NCBI GenBank assembly: GCA_027485365.1
Contig: JAIXRD010000119.1
Location: 1-7,025 of the forward strand
Length of the DNA: 7,025 nt
Direction: 5' to 3'
From: Cryomorphaceae bacterium
GTDB lineage: Bacteria > Bacteroidota > Bacteroidia > Flavobacteriales_D > Crocinitomicaceae
Shown here: positions 1-6,817 of the stretch, in pieces
How the letters are laid out: every line of letters begins with the position of its first letter
Position numbering within the stretch: position 1 is the first letter of the stretch
Made by a program: the position numbers and the translations under genes
The notes under the pieces: model-generated
Database searches by the model: none
What the model was told of the DNA's origin: nothing
Seen by the model: only the letters and a program-made list of their open reading frames with translations

Positions 1-104
1 AACCCTTTAACAGGCTCCATACCCAATTTCATTAAAATAAATGAACTTCCCCAAACGGCCCCGAGAATCACCAGAAGACCGATGCCGGCCAATTTGTTTT
101 GCAT
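1..104 (-). CDS. EamA/DMT-family membrane transporter, N-terminal fragment
   Basis: Partial gene: its first 34 codons lie on the minus strand, starting at an ATG (complement of 102-104), and the rest is beyond the left edge. The visible protein begins MQNKLAGIGLLVILGAVWGS and continues SFILMKLGMEPVKG. A hydrophobic first membrane segment (about residues 5-25) containing the W-G-S-S-F motif is typical of the first helix of EamA (drug/metabolite transporter superfamily) permeases, inner-membrane proteins of about ten helices. The substrate cannot be inferred. The gene is divergent from the dcw operon and shares its upstream region with mraZ. A pair of MraZ-like boxes on its own strand ends 24 bases before its start codon, so it may be regulated with the cluster (inference). 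The family call rests on a short segment and is moderately secure. Confidence 0.72.
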   Translation of the reverse strand, partial: MQNKLAGIGLLVILGAVWGSSFILMKLGMEPVKG

Positions 105-128
105 GGTCAAAGTTAAGTTTTTAATAAT

Positions 129-143
129 TACCACAAATTACCA
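129..143 (-). promoter_or_regulatory. Pair of MraZ-like boxes facing the transporter
   Basis: Read on the minus strand, TGGTA (complement of 139-143) is followed by five bases and a second TGGTA (complement of 129-133). On the plus strand this is the direct repeat ATTACCAC at 127-134 and 137-144, period exactly 10. The spacing equals that of the TGGGN-N5-TGGGN operators bound by E. coli MraZ, though the fourth base is T instead of G. It sits 24 bases before the transporter start codon. The repeat is seen directly; MraZ binding is inferred. Confidence 0.5.
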
Positions 144-248
144 CTTTGTATATTTTGCTAAAACCCTTTATTTATCAAGCAATTATTTTTTTATTCGATT
201 CGATTGCTGTAATTTTACCAAATAAGTTATTAACAATTTAAAAATTGG

Positions 249-263
249 TGGTAAAAAGTGGGA
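249..263 (+). promoter_or_regulatory. Pair of MraZ-like boxes upstream of mraZ
   Basis: TGGTA (249-253), five bases, then TGGGA (259-263) give a 10-bp period; with one flanking base this is GTGG at 248-251 and 258-261. The second box fits the MraZ consensus TGGGN exactly and the first differs at one base. The pair lies 33 bases before the mraZ ATG, the expected place for an autoregulatory MraZ operator. GGAGG at 261-265 looks like a Shine-Dalgarno sequence but is too far (31 bases) from the ATG to serve it. Confidence 0.62.
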
Positions 264-296
264 GGAAATCTACTACTTTTACCCATTATTAACGCT

Positions 297-755
297 ATGG
301 CAGGTTTAGTTGGTGAGTTTGAAGTGAAGCTGGACACAAAGGGTCGGTTTCTTTTTCCTTCCGGGTTACGGAAGCAGCTCGCCGCTAGTGCTCAGCGCGA
401 TTTTATGTTGAACAAGGGGTTTGAAGATTGCCTTACCTTGTATCCGCTTCCTGAATGGGAAAAGCTAAGTGCAAGTTTGAGTAAAATCAATCTTTTTAAT
501 CCTAAAAACCGGATGTTCTACCGCTTATTCCATCAAGGAGCCAAACAGCTCACCTTGGATAATGCAGGTAGGTTGTTGATTCCGGTTGCTCACATGGAAC
601 GCGTTGGCTTGGTGTCGGACGTAATGCTCATTGCATACAACGACCGCATCGAAATCTGGGATCGGGCTAAATACTTCGAGATGATCGAAGGGAATATGCC
701 TGACTTTGCCGACTTAGCGAATGAAGTAATGGGTGAAGGAAACAATGAAGATTAA
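297..755 (+). CDS. mraZ: Transcriptional regulator MraZ
   Basis: MraZ is a DNA-binding protein of the AbrB/SpoVT-like swapped-hairpin class; in studied bacteria it binds upstream of its own gene and controls the dcw cluster. The 152-residue protein has the family's usual length and its two repeats, each with the D-x-x-x-R signature: D13-T-K-G-R17 in KLDTKGRFLFP and D88-N-A-G-R92 in LTLDNAGRLLIP. I chose the ATG at 297 because MAGLVGEFEVKLD matches the normal N-terminus. An in-frame GTG at 258 would add 13 unrelated residues and place the start inside the operator-like boxes. There is no clear ribosome binding site, which is usual in Bacteroidota. It is the first gene of the operon and its 3' end overlaps rsmH by 11 bases, suggesting coupled translation. 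Identity is secure; the exact start is likely. Confidence 0.95.
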   Translation: MAGLVGEFEVKLDTKGRFLFPSGLRKQLAASAQRDFMLNKGFEDCLTLYPLPEWEKLSASLSKINLFNPKNRMFYRLFHQGAKQLTLDNAGRLLIPVAHMERVGLVSDVMLIAYNDRIEIWDRAKYFEMIEGNMPDFADLANEVMGEGNNED

Positions 756-1656
756 CGAAGCATACCACGTTCCAGTTTTACTGCATGAAAGCGTTGATGG
801 ACTTTCCATTAATCCGACGTCGATTGTAGTTGATGTGACCTTTGGGGGTGGCGGTCATTCACAATATATTCTATCTAAGTTGTCTAACGAAGGGTTTTTG
901 TATGCCTTCGATCAAGATGAAGATGCTGTCAAAAACGCGATCCCAGTCCCGAATTTTAAGTTAATTGGTGGCAACTTTAAGTTTATAAAAAATCACTTGC
1001 TGGCACTTGGTGTAAAGAAAGTCGATGCGATTCTTGCAGACATTGGAGTTTCTTCTCATCAATTTGATATCGCGGATCGAGGCTTTAGTTTTAGAAATGC
1101 GGCTCCTTTAGACATGCGAATGAATCAAAAGGCATCCGTTACGGCTGCGGAACTTCTAAATAAAGGTTCAGAAGAGGATTTACTCCGGATTTTTAATTCC
1201 TACACGGATTTACCCAATGTGTTTCGCTTAGTGCAAACTATTTTAACTGCGCGACAACAATTTCCCTTTGAAACAACAGATCAACTCGCAAGCCTCTGCG
1301 AACCATTGGCGCAACGAGGAAAAGATCATAAGTACATCGCGCAAGTATTTCAAGCCCTGCGCATTGAGGTGAACGATGAAATTGGAGCACTTAAAAAATT
1401 ATTAGAAGATTCCGTTGATCTCTTAAATACCGGGGGGCGAATTGCTGTGATTTCTTACCATTCCATTGAAGATCGCTTAGTTAAGAACTTCTTCAAAAAA
1501 GGGAATTTCGAAGGGAAAGAGGTACGCGATTTTTATGGAAATCTTCAACGCCCTTTTGATGAAATAAACAGGCATCCCATTGTGCCTACTGAGGCGGAAG
1601 TGTTAACTAATAATCGGGCTCGAAGCGCCAAATTACGAATAGCTCAAAAGCAATGA
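745..1656 (+). CDS. rsmH: 16S rRNA (cytosine(1402)-N4)-methyltransferase RsmH (MraW)
   Basis: RsmH is a cytoplasmic S-adenosylmethionine-dependent enzyme that methylates N4 of C1402 in the decoding centre of 16S rRNA. The 303-residue protein shows the family motifs in order: HVPVLLHES (8-16), the SAM-binding glycine loop DVTFGGGGHS (30-39), the acidic strand end AFDQDED (54-60), ADIGVSSHQFD (98-108), RGFSFRNAAPLDMRM (112-126), FQALRIEVNDE (202-212), GGRIAVISYHSIEDRLVK (230-247) and the C-terminal NNRARSAKLRIA (289-300). An inserted helical domain fills roughly 130-200, as in other RsmH proteins. I prefer the ATG at 745, which gives the usual short N-terminus (MKINEAYHVPVLL); an in-frame GTG at 733 adds only four residues and remains possible. 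The gene overlaps the end of mraZ by 11 bases and shares an ATGA overlap with ftsL. Nothing essential is missing. Confidence 0.97.
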   Translation: MKINEAYHVPVLLHESVDGLSINPTSIVVDVTFGGGGHSQYILSKLSNEGFLYAFDQDEDAVKNAIPVPNFKLIGGNFKFIKNHLLALGVKKVDAILADIGVSSHQFDIADRGFSFRNAAPLDMRMNQKASVTAAELLNKGSEEDLLRIFNSYTDLPNVFRLVQTILTARQQFPFETTDQLASLCEPLAQRGKDHKYIAQVFQALRIEVNDEIGALKKLLEDSVDLLNTGGRIAVISYHSIEDRLVKNFFKKGNFEGKEVRDFYGNLQRPFDEINRHPIVPTEAEVLTNNRARSAKLRIAQKQ

Positions 1657-2051
1657 CAGAGAATAGATATACCAACGACGAGAAGCCAGCTTCAGAATCT
1701 TCGAAATCAGGAAAATCGAAGAAAGTTACTGCGTTTTCTCAAATTTTGAATGGTGAATTTCTTACCAAGGACTTCGTGATTAATAACTTGAGTTACATCC
1801 TTTTTCTGTTCTTTTTGCTCTTTGTGTTGGTCGCAAAGGGGTATTACGGTAAGTCTGTACTAAAGGAAATCCAAGAAACACGCACTGAGGTAGATCAAAA
1901 CACAGCGGAGTATATCGAAATCAAAACCTTGTTGGAAGAACGGACACGCCGATATAAAATGGTGGAGCGCCTAAAGAAAAAAGAACTAGTGGAATCCGAA
2001 AATGCGATTAAAGTTATTAAGTCAAACGAAATTGTAAGTTCAGATGAGTAG
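1653..2051 (+). CDS. ftsL: FtsL-like divisome membrane protein
   Basis: This is a 132-residue bitopic membrane protein in the position of ftsL between rsmH and ftsI. It has a charged, Ser/Lys-rich cytoplasmic N-terminus (1-40), one hydrophobic segment (about 46-65, LSYILFLFFLLFVLVAKGYY) and then a periplasmic region rich in Glu, Lys, Arg and spaced Leu/Ile (about 68-120) that looks like a coiled coil. This is the FtsL architecture: in the divisome such proteins pair through coiled coils with FtsB/DivIC-type partners and activate the septal synthase FtsW-FtsI. Sequence similarity to proteobacterial FtsL is low, as expected in Bacteroidota, so the call rests on position, size and topology together with resemblance to the Bacteroidota FtsL-like family. 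The start ATG overlaps the rsmH stop (ATGA) and the end overlaps ftsI by 8 bases, so the three are probably translationally coupled. Confidence 0.85.
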   Translation: MTENRYTNDEKPASESSKSGKSKKVTAFSQILNGEFLTKDFVINNLSYILFLFFLLFVLVAKGYYGKSVLKEIQETRTEVDQNTAEYIEIKTLLEERTRRYKMVERLKKKELVESENAIKVIKSNEIVSSDE

Positions 2052-4122
2052 CGAAAAAGGTCCTATGGTGTTTAGGGCATACGCCCTTTATTTCGGATTC
2101 ATATTCGTGATGTTCGTTGGCTTATATAAAACCCTTAAGCTTCAATGGACAACGGAAGAAGTGGATTTACCTGTCCGTCTTCAGGATCGGGCGCCACGTA
2201 TGGGCGAGATTTTAGATGCTAATTTAAATCCCCTGTTAACTTCTGTTTCTTACTATGACATTCACATGGATCCTACCGTGGTTGATCAAAAAACCTTCGA
2301 CGAGGAAGTATCCAATTTAGCTGATGGATTGGCTAGAATGTACAAAGATAAATCATCAAGGTCCTATGAAAACGAAATACGAACGGCCCGTGCTAATGGC
2401 TCTCGGTATGTGTTGATTCGAAAAAAGGTAACCAATGAGGAGCGGAAACGCTTGGGTAAATTGCCAATTTTCAATCTAGGGAGAATGAAAGGTGGGATCA
2501 TCGATAATCAAGAAACGATTATTCGTAAAGCACCAAATGGGGTTTTGCTTCGAAGAACACTCGGGTACTACAAAAAAGAACACAATTTAGAAGTAGGTTT
2601 GGAGGGAGCTTATCATAGCTACTTAGAAGGAGAACCCGGGAAAGAAATCGAACATCGCATTACTACGGGTTGGAAAAAAACAGGAAGATTTACAAAAGAT
2701 CCAATTGAAGGTGCTGATATCGTTACGACGTTCGATAAGGATATTCAGGAGGTAGCGCACTCTGAACTTGAGCACCAATTAAAAGAAATGGATGCTCAAA
2801 GCGGTACGGTAATATTAATGGAAGTTGCAACGGGCCATGTTAAGGCAATTGTGAATTTAGACAGAGAAAAAGATGGTAGTTTCTCTGAAAGATTTAATCA
2901 TGCGGTTGGCTTACGGGAGGTTCCGGGATCCACCATGAAGTTAGCTTCCATCATGGCAGGACTCGAGGATAACAAGTTTAAAATCACCGATAAAGTCAAT
3001 GCAGTTGGATCATACCAAGTCTATCGTAAAAAGTTTATGGATGCGAATGACGGAAGAGGCTATGGCACGATTACGATTCAACAAGCCTTCGAGAAATCCT
3101 CGAATGTGATCGCCCTAATTTTATATAGGGCATACCGGAATGACCCTGAATTGTTCCTTCAACGCTTGGGCGAATTCGGACTTACCGAGCCGTTGGGGAC
3201 TGAAATCCCAGGTGAACTCGGCCCCAAATTCTTCACGCCTGGGAGTTCCGGGTGGTCACCGTATTCCATTCCGTCCATGTCGATTGGATATGAGTACCAA
3301 CAATCTCCCATACATACCTGCGCTTTTTACAATGCGGTCGCAAACAACGGGAAGTTTCTGCGTCCCTTGTTCGTTAAGGAAATCCGTCGTGGCGGTAAGG
3401 TCATAAAACGAATGAAACCCGTTGTGATTCGTGAAAAAATTTGCTCGGACGCGACCCTGAAAATTATGCAAAACTGCCTCAAGGGAGTGATGTCCCGGGG
3501 AACAGGGAAGAAATTGACTTCTAGTCAATTTTCAATTGCCGGAAAAACAGGAACAGCTCGATTACTCAATGATAAAAGTCAATATGTAGAGGAAAATCAA
3601 AGCGATTTTCAAGCCTCTTTTGCAGGGTATTTTCCAGCGAATAACCCGAAATACACCTGTGTTGTAGTCGTTACACGTCCTAAAAAGCAAAAATATGCAG
3701 CGCTGGTTGCAGGTCCCGTATTTGCAGCAATTGCGAATAAAATATATGCATCCAATCTTAACTATCATCCCGCTATTAATGAACGCAAACCCTTTGCACT
3801 TGGACTTCCATCGGTTAAGGGGGGATACTACAAGGATGTAACTCAGGTGCTAAAACAACTTGGGGTGCGCTTTCAATTAAACACCAGCGCCAAATGGGTT
3901 GAGGCGGATTCGTTGAATAACAGCATACACATAAACGCAGTGCGAATAAGTAAATCCGGAGTGCCAAATGTTAAGGGCATGACAGCTAAAGATGCAGTTT
4001 ACCTTTTAGAGTTAAAGGGGCTAAGCGTTTCGCTTAAAGGATATGGACGCGTTGTGTTGCAAAGTTTGAATCCTGGGACAGAAATTCATAAAGGACAATT
4101 GGTAAAACTTGAATTGAAATGA
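2044..4122 (+). CDS. ftsI: Septal peptidoglycan transpeptidase FtsI (PBP3-like) with PASTA domain
   Basis: This 692-residue class B penicillin-binding protein cross-links peptidoglycan at the division septum with its glycosyltransferase partner FtsW. An N-terminal signal anchor spans about 9-30. A PBP dimerisation domain follows (about 45-210), then the transpeptidase domain (about 250-570). All three catalytic motifs are present: S296-T-M-K299 with nucleophile Ser296 (VPGSTMK), S352-S-N354, and K501-T-G503 (IAGKTGTA). The C-terminus has a PASTA domain (about 641-691, starting PNVKGMTAKDA and containing NPGT), as in many Bacteroidota FtsI proteins. A second, degenerate PASTA-like segment precedes it (589-635, PSVKGGYYKDV). 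An oddity is that the usual R-G-x-I motif of the dimer domain reads M53-G-E-I56. The start overlaps ftsL by 8 bases and the stop overlaps murE in an ATGA. Its place after ftsL and before murE marks it as the division-specific PBP and not the elongation-specific one. Confidence 0.95.
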   Translation: MSSEKGPMVFRAYALYFGFIFVMFVGLYKTLKLQWTTEEVDLPVRLQDRAPRMGEILDANLNPLLTSVSYYDIHMDPTVVDQKTFDEEVSNLADGLARMYKDKSSRSYENEIRTARANGSRYVLIRKKVTNEERKRLGKLPIFNLGRMKGGIIDNQETIIRKAPNGVLLRRTLGYYKKEHNLEVGLEGAYHSYLEGEPGKEIEHRITTGWKKTGRFTKDPIEGADIVTTFDKDIQEVAHSELEHQLKEMDAQSGTVILMEVATGHVKAIVNLDREKDGSFSERFNHAVGLREVPGSTMKLASIMAGLEDNKFKITDKVNAVGSYQVYRKKFMDANDGRGYGTITIQQAFEKSSNVIALILYRAYRNDPELFLQRLGEFGLTEPLGTEIPGELGPKFFTPGSSGWSPYSIPSMSIGYEYQQSPIHTCAFYNAVANNGKFLRPLFVKEIRRGGKVIKRMKPVVIREKICSDATLKIMQNCLKGVMSRGTGKKLTSSQFSIAGKTGTARLLNDKSQYVEENQSDFQASFAGYFPANNPKYTCVVVVTRPKKQKYAALVAGPVFAAIANKIYASNLNYHPAINERKPFALGLPSVKGGYYKDVTQVLKQLGVRFQLNTSAKWVEADSLNNSIHINAVRISKSGVPNVKGMTAKDAVYLLELKGLSVSLKGYGRVVLQSLNPGTEIHKGQLVKLELK

Positions 4123-5570
4123 AGGCATTAACTGACTTACTTCAAGCCCTAGGCATTCAATTCACGGATCATAAGATCCAAATTGAAGAAATCGTTTTTG
4201 ATTCGCGTGCAGCGAAAGAACACTGCCTGTTTATTGCCTTGGAAGGACTAACAACCGATGGGCATGCGTACTTGAATCAAGTGTATGATCAGGGGTGTCG
4301 CATCGCCCTTGTTCAACGCATAACAAGTTTACCAGCCGATTTTATTCAGATTGAAGTAGCAGATACTAGAAAAGCACTTGCCGTCTTAGCGTGTGAATGG
4401 TACGGCAATCCATCTCAAGAATTAACACTGGTAGGGATTACAGGAACAAACGGTAAAACGACGTGCGCTACCCTGTTGTATCATTTGTTTATGCGCTTGG
4501 GCTATAAGGTAGGTTTACTGTCAACCGTGGTTAATAAAATTGGAACGGATACTATTCCTGCTACCCATACAACACCAAATCCATTGGCCTTGAATGCCTT
4601 GCTAAGAGCCATGGTAGATCAAGGATGTAGCCATTGCTTTATGGAGGTTAGTTCCCATGCTGTTCATCAGCATCGAATTTTTGGCTTGCAATTTCGCGGG
4701 GCGGTTTTTACCAACATCACACACGACCATTTGGATTATCATCAAACATTTGCCGCATATATCCAAGCGAAAAAAGCATTCTTTGATGAGTTACCGTCTA
4801 ATGCCTTTGCATTGACTAACCGGGATGATCGAAACGGTGAAGTAATGCTTCAAAATACCCGAGCCTCAAAAAGAACCTATGCCCTTACGAGCATGGCAGA
4901 CTTTAAAGGGCTTATTTTGGAAAACGAGTTAGGAGGGTTGGTTATGAAGCTGAACGATGTGGAGGTTCATACACAGCTGATTGGCGCCTTCAATGCTTAT
5001 AATTTACTTGCTGTTTATGGGGTTGGACGCCTTCTTGAAATTCCTGCCTTGGAGTTGATTACAGCAATTTCTACCCTAGAATCTGTTGAAGGTCGCTTTC
5101 AATTTTTTAAGAGTACCCAAGGTGTAACCGTGGTTGTAGATTATGCGCATACACCGGATGCACTAGAAAATGTACTCAAGACCATCGGGCATTTTAGAAA
5201 AGACACACAAAAAATAATCACGGTTGTTGGATGTGGTGGAGACCGCGATAAAGCAAAAAGACCAACAATGGCTGCGATTGCTCAAAAATTGAGCACCCAA
5301 GTTATTTTAACCTCCGACAACCCGCGAACTGAAGATCCAAGCCAGATATTACAAGATATGCAGGCAGGTATTAATAATACAAGCAATACACCAGTACTTG
5401 CAATAGCGGATCGAACGCAAGCGATACAAACTGCAAGTTTATTGGCACAGACTGGGGATGTAGTGCTTATCGCTGGTAAAGGACATGAAAAATATCAAGA
5501 GATAGAGGGAGTGAAACATCCATTCGATGACTTTCAAATTGCACACTCATTTTTTAATAAAAACAATTAG
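4119..5570 (+). CDS. murE: UDP-MurNAc-L-Ala-D-Glu:meso-diaminopimelate ligase MurE
   Basis: MurE is a cytoplasmic ATP-dependent ligase adding the third amino acid of the peptidoglycan stem. The 483-residue protein has normal length and the three Mur-ligase domains. The N-terminal UDP-binding domain includes FDSRAAKEHCLFIALEG (27-43). The central ATPase domain has the P-loop GITGTNGKTT (106-115, Lys113), then TTPNP (151-155), MEVSSHA (175-181) and TNITHDHLDYH (198-208). The lysine of YIQAKKAFF, probably K218, matches the carbamylated residue of the family. The C-terminal domain has VEGRFQ (323-328), DYAHTPDAL (341-349), GCGGDRDKAKRP (371-382) and AGKGHE (452-457). The D400-N-P-R403 motif is the known signature for meso-diaminopimelate instead of lysine, predicting a DAP-type cell wall. 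It starts by an ATGA overlap with ftsI and ends two bases before mraY. No motif is missing. Confidence 0.97.
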   Translation: MKALTDLLQALGIQFTDHKIQIEEIVFDSRAAKEHCLFIALEGLTTDGHAYLNQVYDQGCRIALVQRITSLPADFIQIEVADTRKALAVLACEWYGNPSQELTLVGITGTNGKTTCATLLYHLFMRLGYKVGLLSTVVNKIGTDTIPATHTTPNPLALNALLRAMVDQGCSHCFMEVSSHAVHQHRIFGLQFRGAVFTNITHDHLDYHQTFAAYIQAKKAFFDELPSNAFALTNRDDRNGEVMLQNTRASKRTYALTSMADFKGLILENELGGLVMKLNDVEVHTQLIGAFNAYNLLAVYGVGRLLEIPALELITAISTLESVEGRFQFFKSTQGVTVVVDYAHTPDALENVLKTIGHFRKDTQKIITVVGCGGDRDKAKRPTMAAIAQKLSTQVILTSDNPRTEDPSQILQDMQAGINNTSNTPVLAIADRTQAIQTASLLAQTGDVVLIAGKGHEKYQEIEGVKHPFDDFQIAHSFFNKNN

Positions 5571-5572
5571 AT

Positions 5573-6817
5573 ATGCTGTACTATTTATTTGAGTTATTAG
5601 ATCAATTGAATTTTCCCGGAGCAGGATTATTTGATTTTATTTCATTCAGGGCTTCGATGGCTTTGATTTTTTCATTGCTGTTTTCCATTGTCATTGGAAA
5701 GCGAATGATTAATGCCTTGAGAAAACAACAAATCGGTGAAACCGTAAGGGATTTAGGTTTGGCCGGCCAAATAGAAAAATCAGGTACTCCAACCATGGGA
5801 GGGCTCATTATTCTTGGGTCTATTTTAGTCCCAACCTTGCTTTTTGCGAAACTTCACAATGTGTATGTGATTACCATGGTCTTGGCTACTATTTGGCTTG
5901 GGTTAATTGGATTTCTTGATGATTATATTAAAGTGTTCAGAAAGAATAAAGAGGGATTAAAGGGTAGGTTTAAAATTATTGGTCAAATCGGTGTTGGAAT
6001 TTTAGTTGGGTCAATTTTGTATTTCTCTAATGATGTCCGAGTTCATAAGCGCGTGCCAATGGATTATGTGCTTCAAGCGGACGAGCAATTTGTGACGCAT
6101 GAACATGTTCAAGAAAAAAATGAGAACTACCGATGGATTGCTACGGACGATATGACAACCACTATTCCATTTATCAAAGGAAATGAATTCAATTACAATT
6201 GGTTAATCGGTGATTCGAATAAAAGCTACGGGTGGTTACTCTTTATTCCCATCGTTATTTTTATTGTCATTTCCGTTTCGAACGGTGCCAATATGACGGA
6301 TGGGTTAGACGGCCTAGCAACTGGAACTTCTGCCATTATCGGATTGGCTTTGGCTGTTTTTGCCTATGTGAGTTCGAACGCGCGCTTTGCGGATTATTTG
6401 AATGTGATGTACATTCCTCAAGCAGAAGAATTGGTCGTGTTTATTGCTGCCTTTGTTGGAGCCTGCATCGGGTTTCTTTGGTATAATTCCTACCCGGCTC
6501 AAGTTTTCATGGGAGATACAGGGAGCTTAGCGCTGGGTGGTATTATTGCAGTTTTTGCCATTTCAGTACGAAAAGAATTGCTTGTTCCTGTATTGTGTGG
6601 GGTCTTTCTCATAGAGAACTTATCGGTTATGCTTCAGGTGGGATACTTTAAAATTACTAAACGAAGGTTCGGGGAAGGACGGCGTATTTTCCTGATGGCT
6701 CCACTACACCATCATTTTCAGAAAAAAGGAATCCATGAAGCAAAAATCGTTTCAAGATTTTGGATCGTTGGAATTCTATTGGCAGTAGTAACGATTATCA
6801 CTTTAAAGTTGCGTTAA
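5573..6817 (+). CDS. mraY: Phospho-N-acetylmuramoyl-pentapeptide-transferase MraY
   Basis: MraY is a polytopic inner-membrane enzyme transferring phospho-MurNAc-pentapeptide from UDP to undecaprenyl phosphate, forming lipid I. At 414 residues it is longer than the E. coli enzyme (360). Core motifs are intact: TPTMGG (72-77), the Asp pair D116-D117-Y-I-K120 followed by GLKGRFK, NMTDGLDGLATG (240-251, with D243 and D246), FMGDTGSLALGG (312-323) and the PLHHHF motif (377-382, His379-381). About ten hydrophobic segments are visible, the last at about 395-411. The extra length is mostly in the loop at about 152-218, between the fourth and fifth helices, predicted periplasmic. It is polar and contains several acidic and aromatic residues. 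This long loop is common in Bacteroidota MraY. The gene begins two bases after the murE stop with no visible ribosome binding site. Its stop directly abuts murD in the same frame. Confidence 0.97.
   Translation: MLYYLFELLDQLNFPGAGLFDFISFRASMALIFSLLFSIVIGKRMINALRKQQIGETVRDLGLAGQIEKSGTPTMGGLIILGSILVPTLLFAKLHNVYVITMVLATIWLGLIGFLDDYIKVFRKNKEGLKGRFKIIGQIGVGILVGSILYFSNDVRVHKRVPMDYVLQADEQFVTHEHVQEKNENYRWIATDDMTTTIPFIKGNEFNYNWLIGDSNKSYGWLLFIPIVIFIVISVSNGANMTDGLDGLATGTSAIIGLALAVFAYVSSNARFADYLNVMYIPQAEELVVFIAAFVGACIGFLWYNSYPAQVFMGDTGSLALGGIIAVFAISVRKELLVPVLCGVFLIENLSVMLQVGYFKITKRRFGEGRRIFLMAPLHHHFQKKGIHEAKIVSRFWIVGILLAVVTIITLKLR

Larger units (their letters stand above)
105..296. other. Divergent intergenic region (transporter / mraZ)
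   Basis: This 192-base AT-rich spacer must hold the promoters for both the leftward transporter gene and the rightward dcw operon. Its only clear structure is the two box pairs listed separately. I looked for the Bacteroidota promoter pattern (TTTG near -33, TAnnTTTG near -7). TAATTTTA at 210-217 matches the -7 box at seven of eight positions, and TATTTTG at 151-157 is one base short of it, but neither has a convincing -33 partner, so no promoter is called. No GC-rich hairpin followed by a T-run was seen, and no RNA gene is recognisable. Confidence 0.6.

Noticed and set aside
215..220. Single TGGTAA on the minus strand (TTACCA)
   Set aside because: No partner at 10-bp spacing and not in phase with the left pair (77 bases away).
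281..285. Single TGGGT on the minus strand (ACCCA) in the mraZ leader
   Set aside because: It fits the MraZ consensus but is alone, out of phase with the other boxes and expected by chance.
733..747. GTG at 733 as the rsmH start
   Set aside because: Adds only four residues and the ATG at 745 matches the usual N-terminus; kept as a possible but less likely alternative.
3140..3406. Plus-strand 88-codon open frame inside ftsI
   Set aside because: It lies in another frame of the catalytic domain, whose conserved motifs fix the coding frame; the translation resembles no known family.
3256..3768. Two minus-strand open frames (3256-3528 and 3562-3768) opposite ftsI
   Set aside because: Antisense shadows of a well-conserved transpeptidase domain with no recognisable product or start signals.
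5602..6502. Short open frames in other frames of mraY (5602-5808 minus, 6232-6486 plus, 6314-6502 minus)
   Set aside because: All sit on conserved MraY motifs in the true frame; their translations look like chance products.
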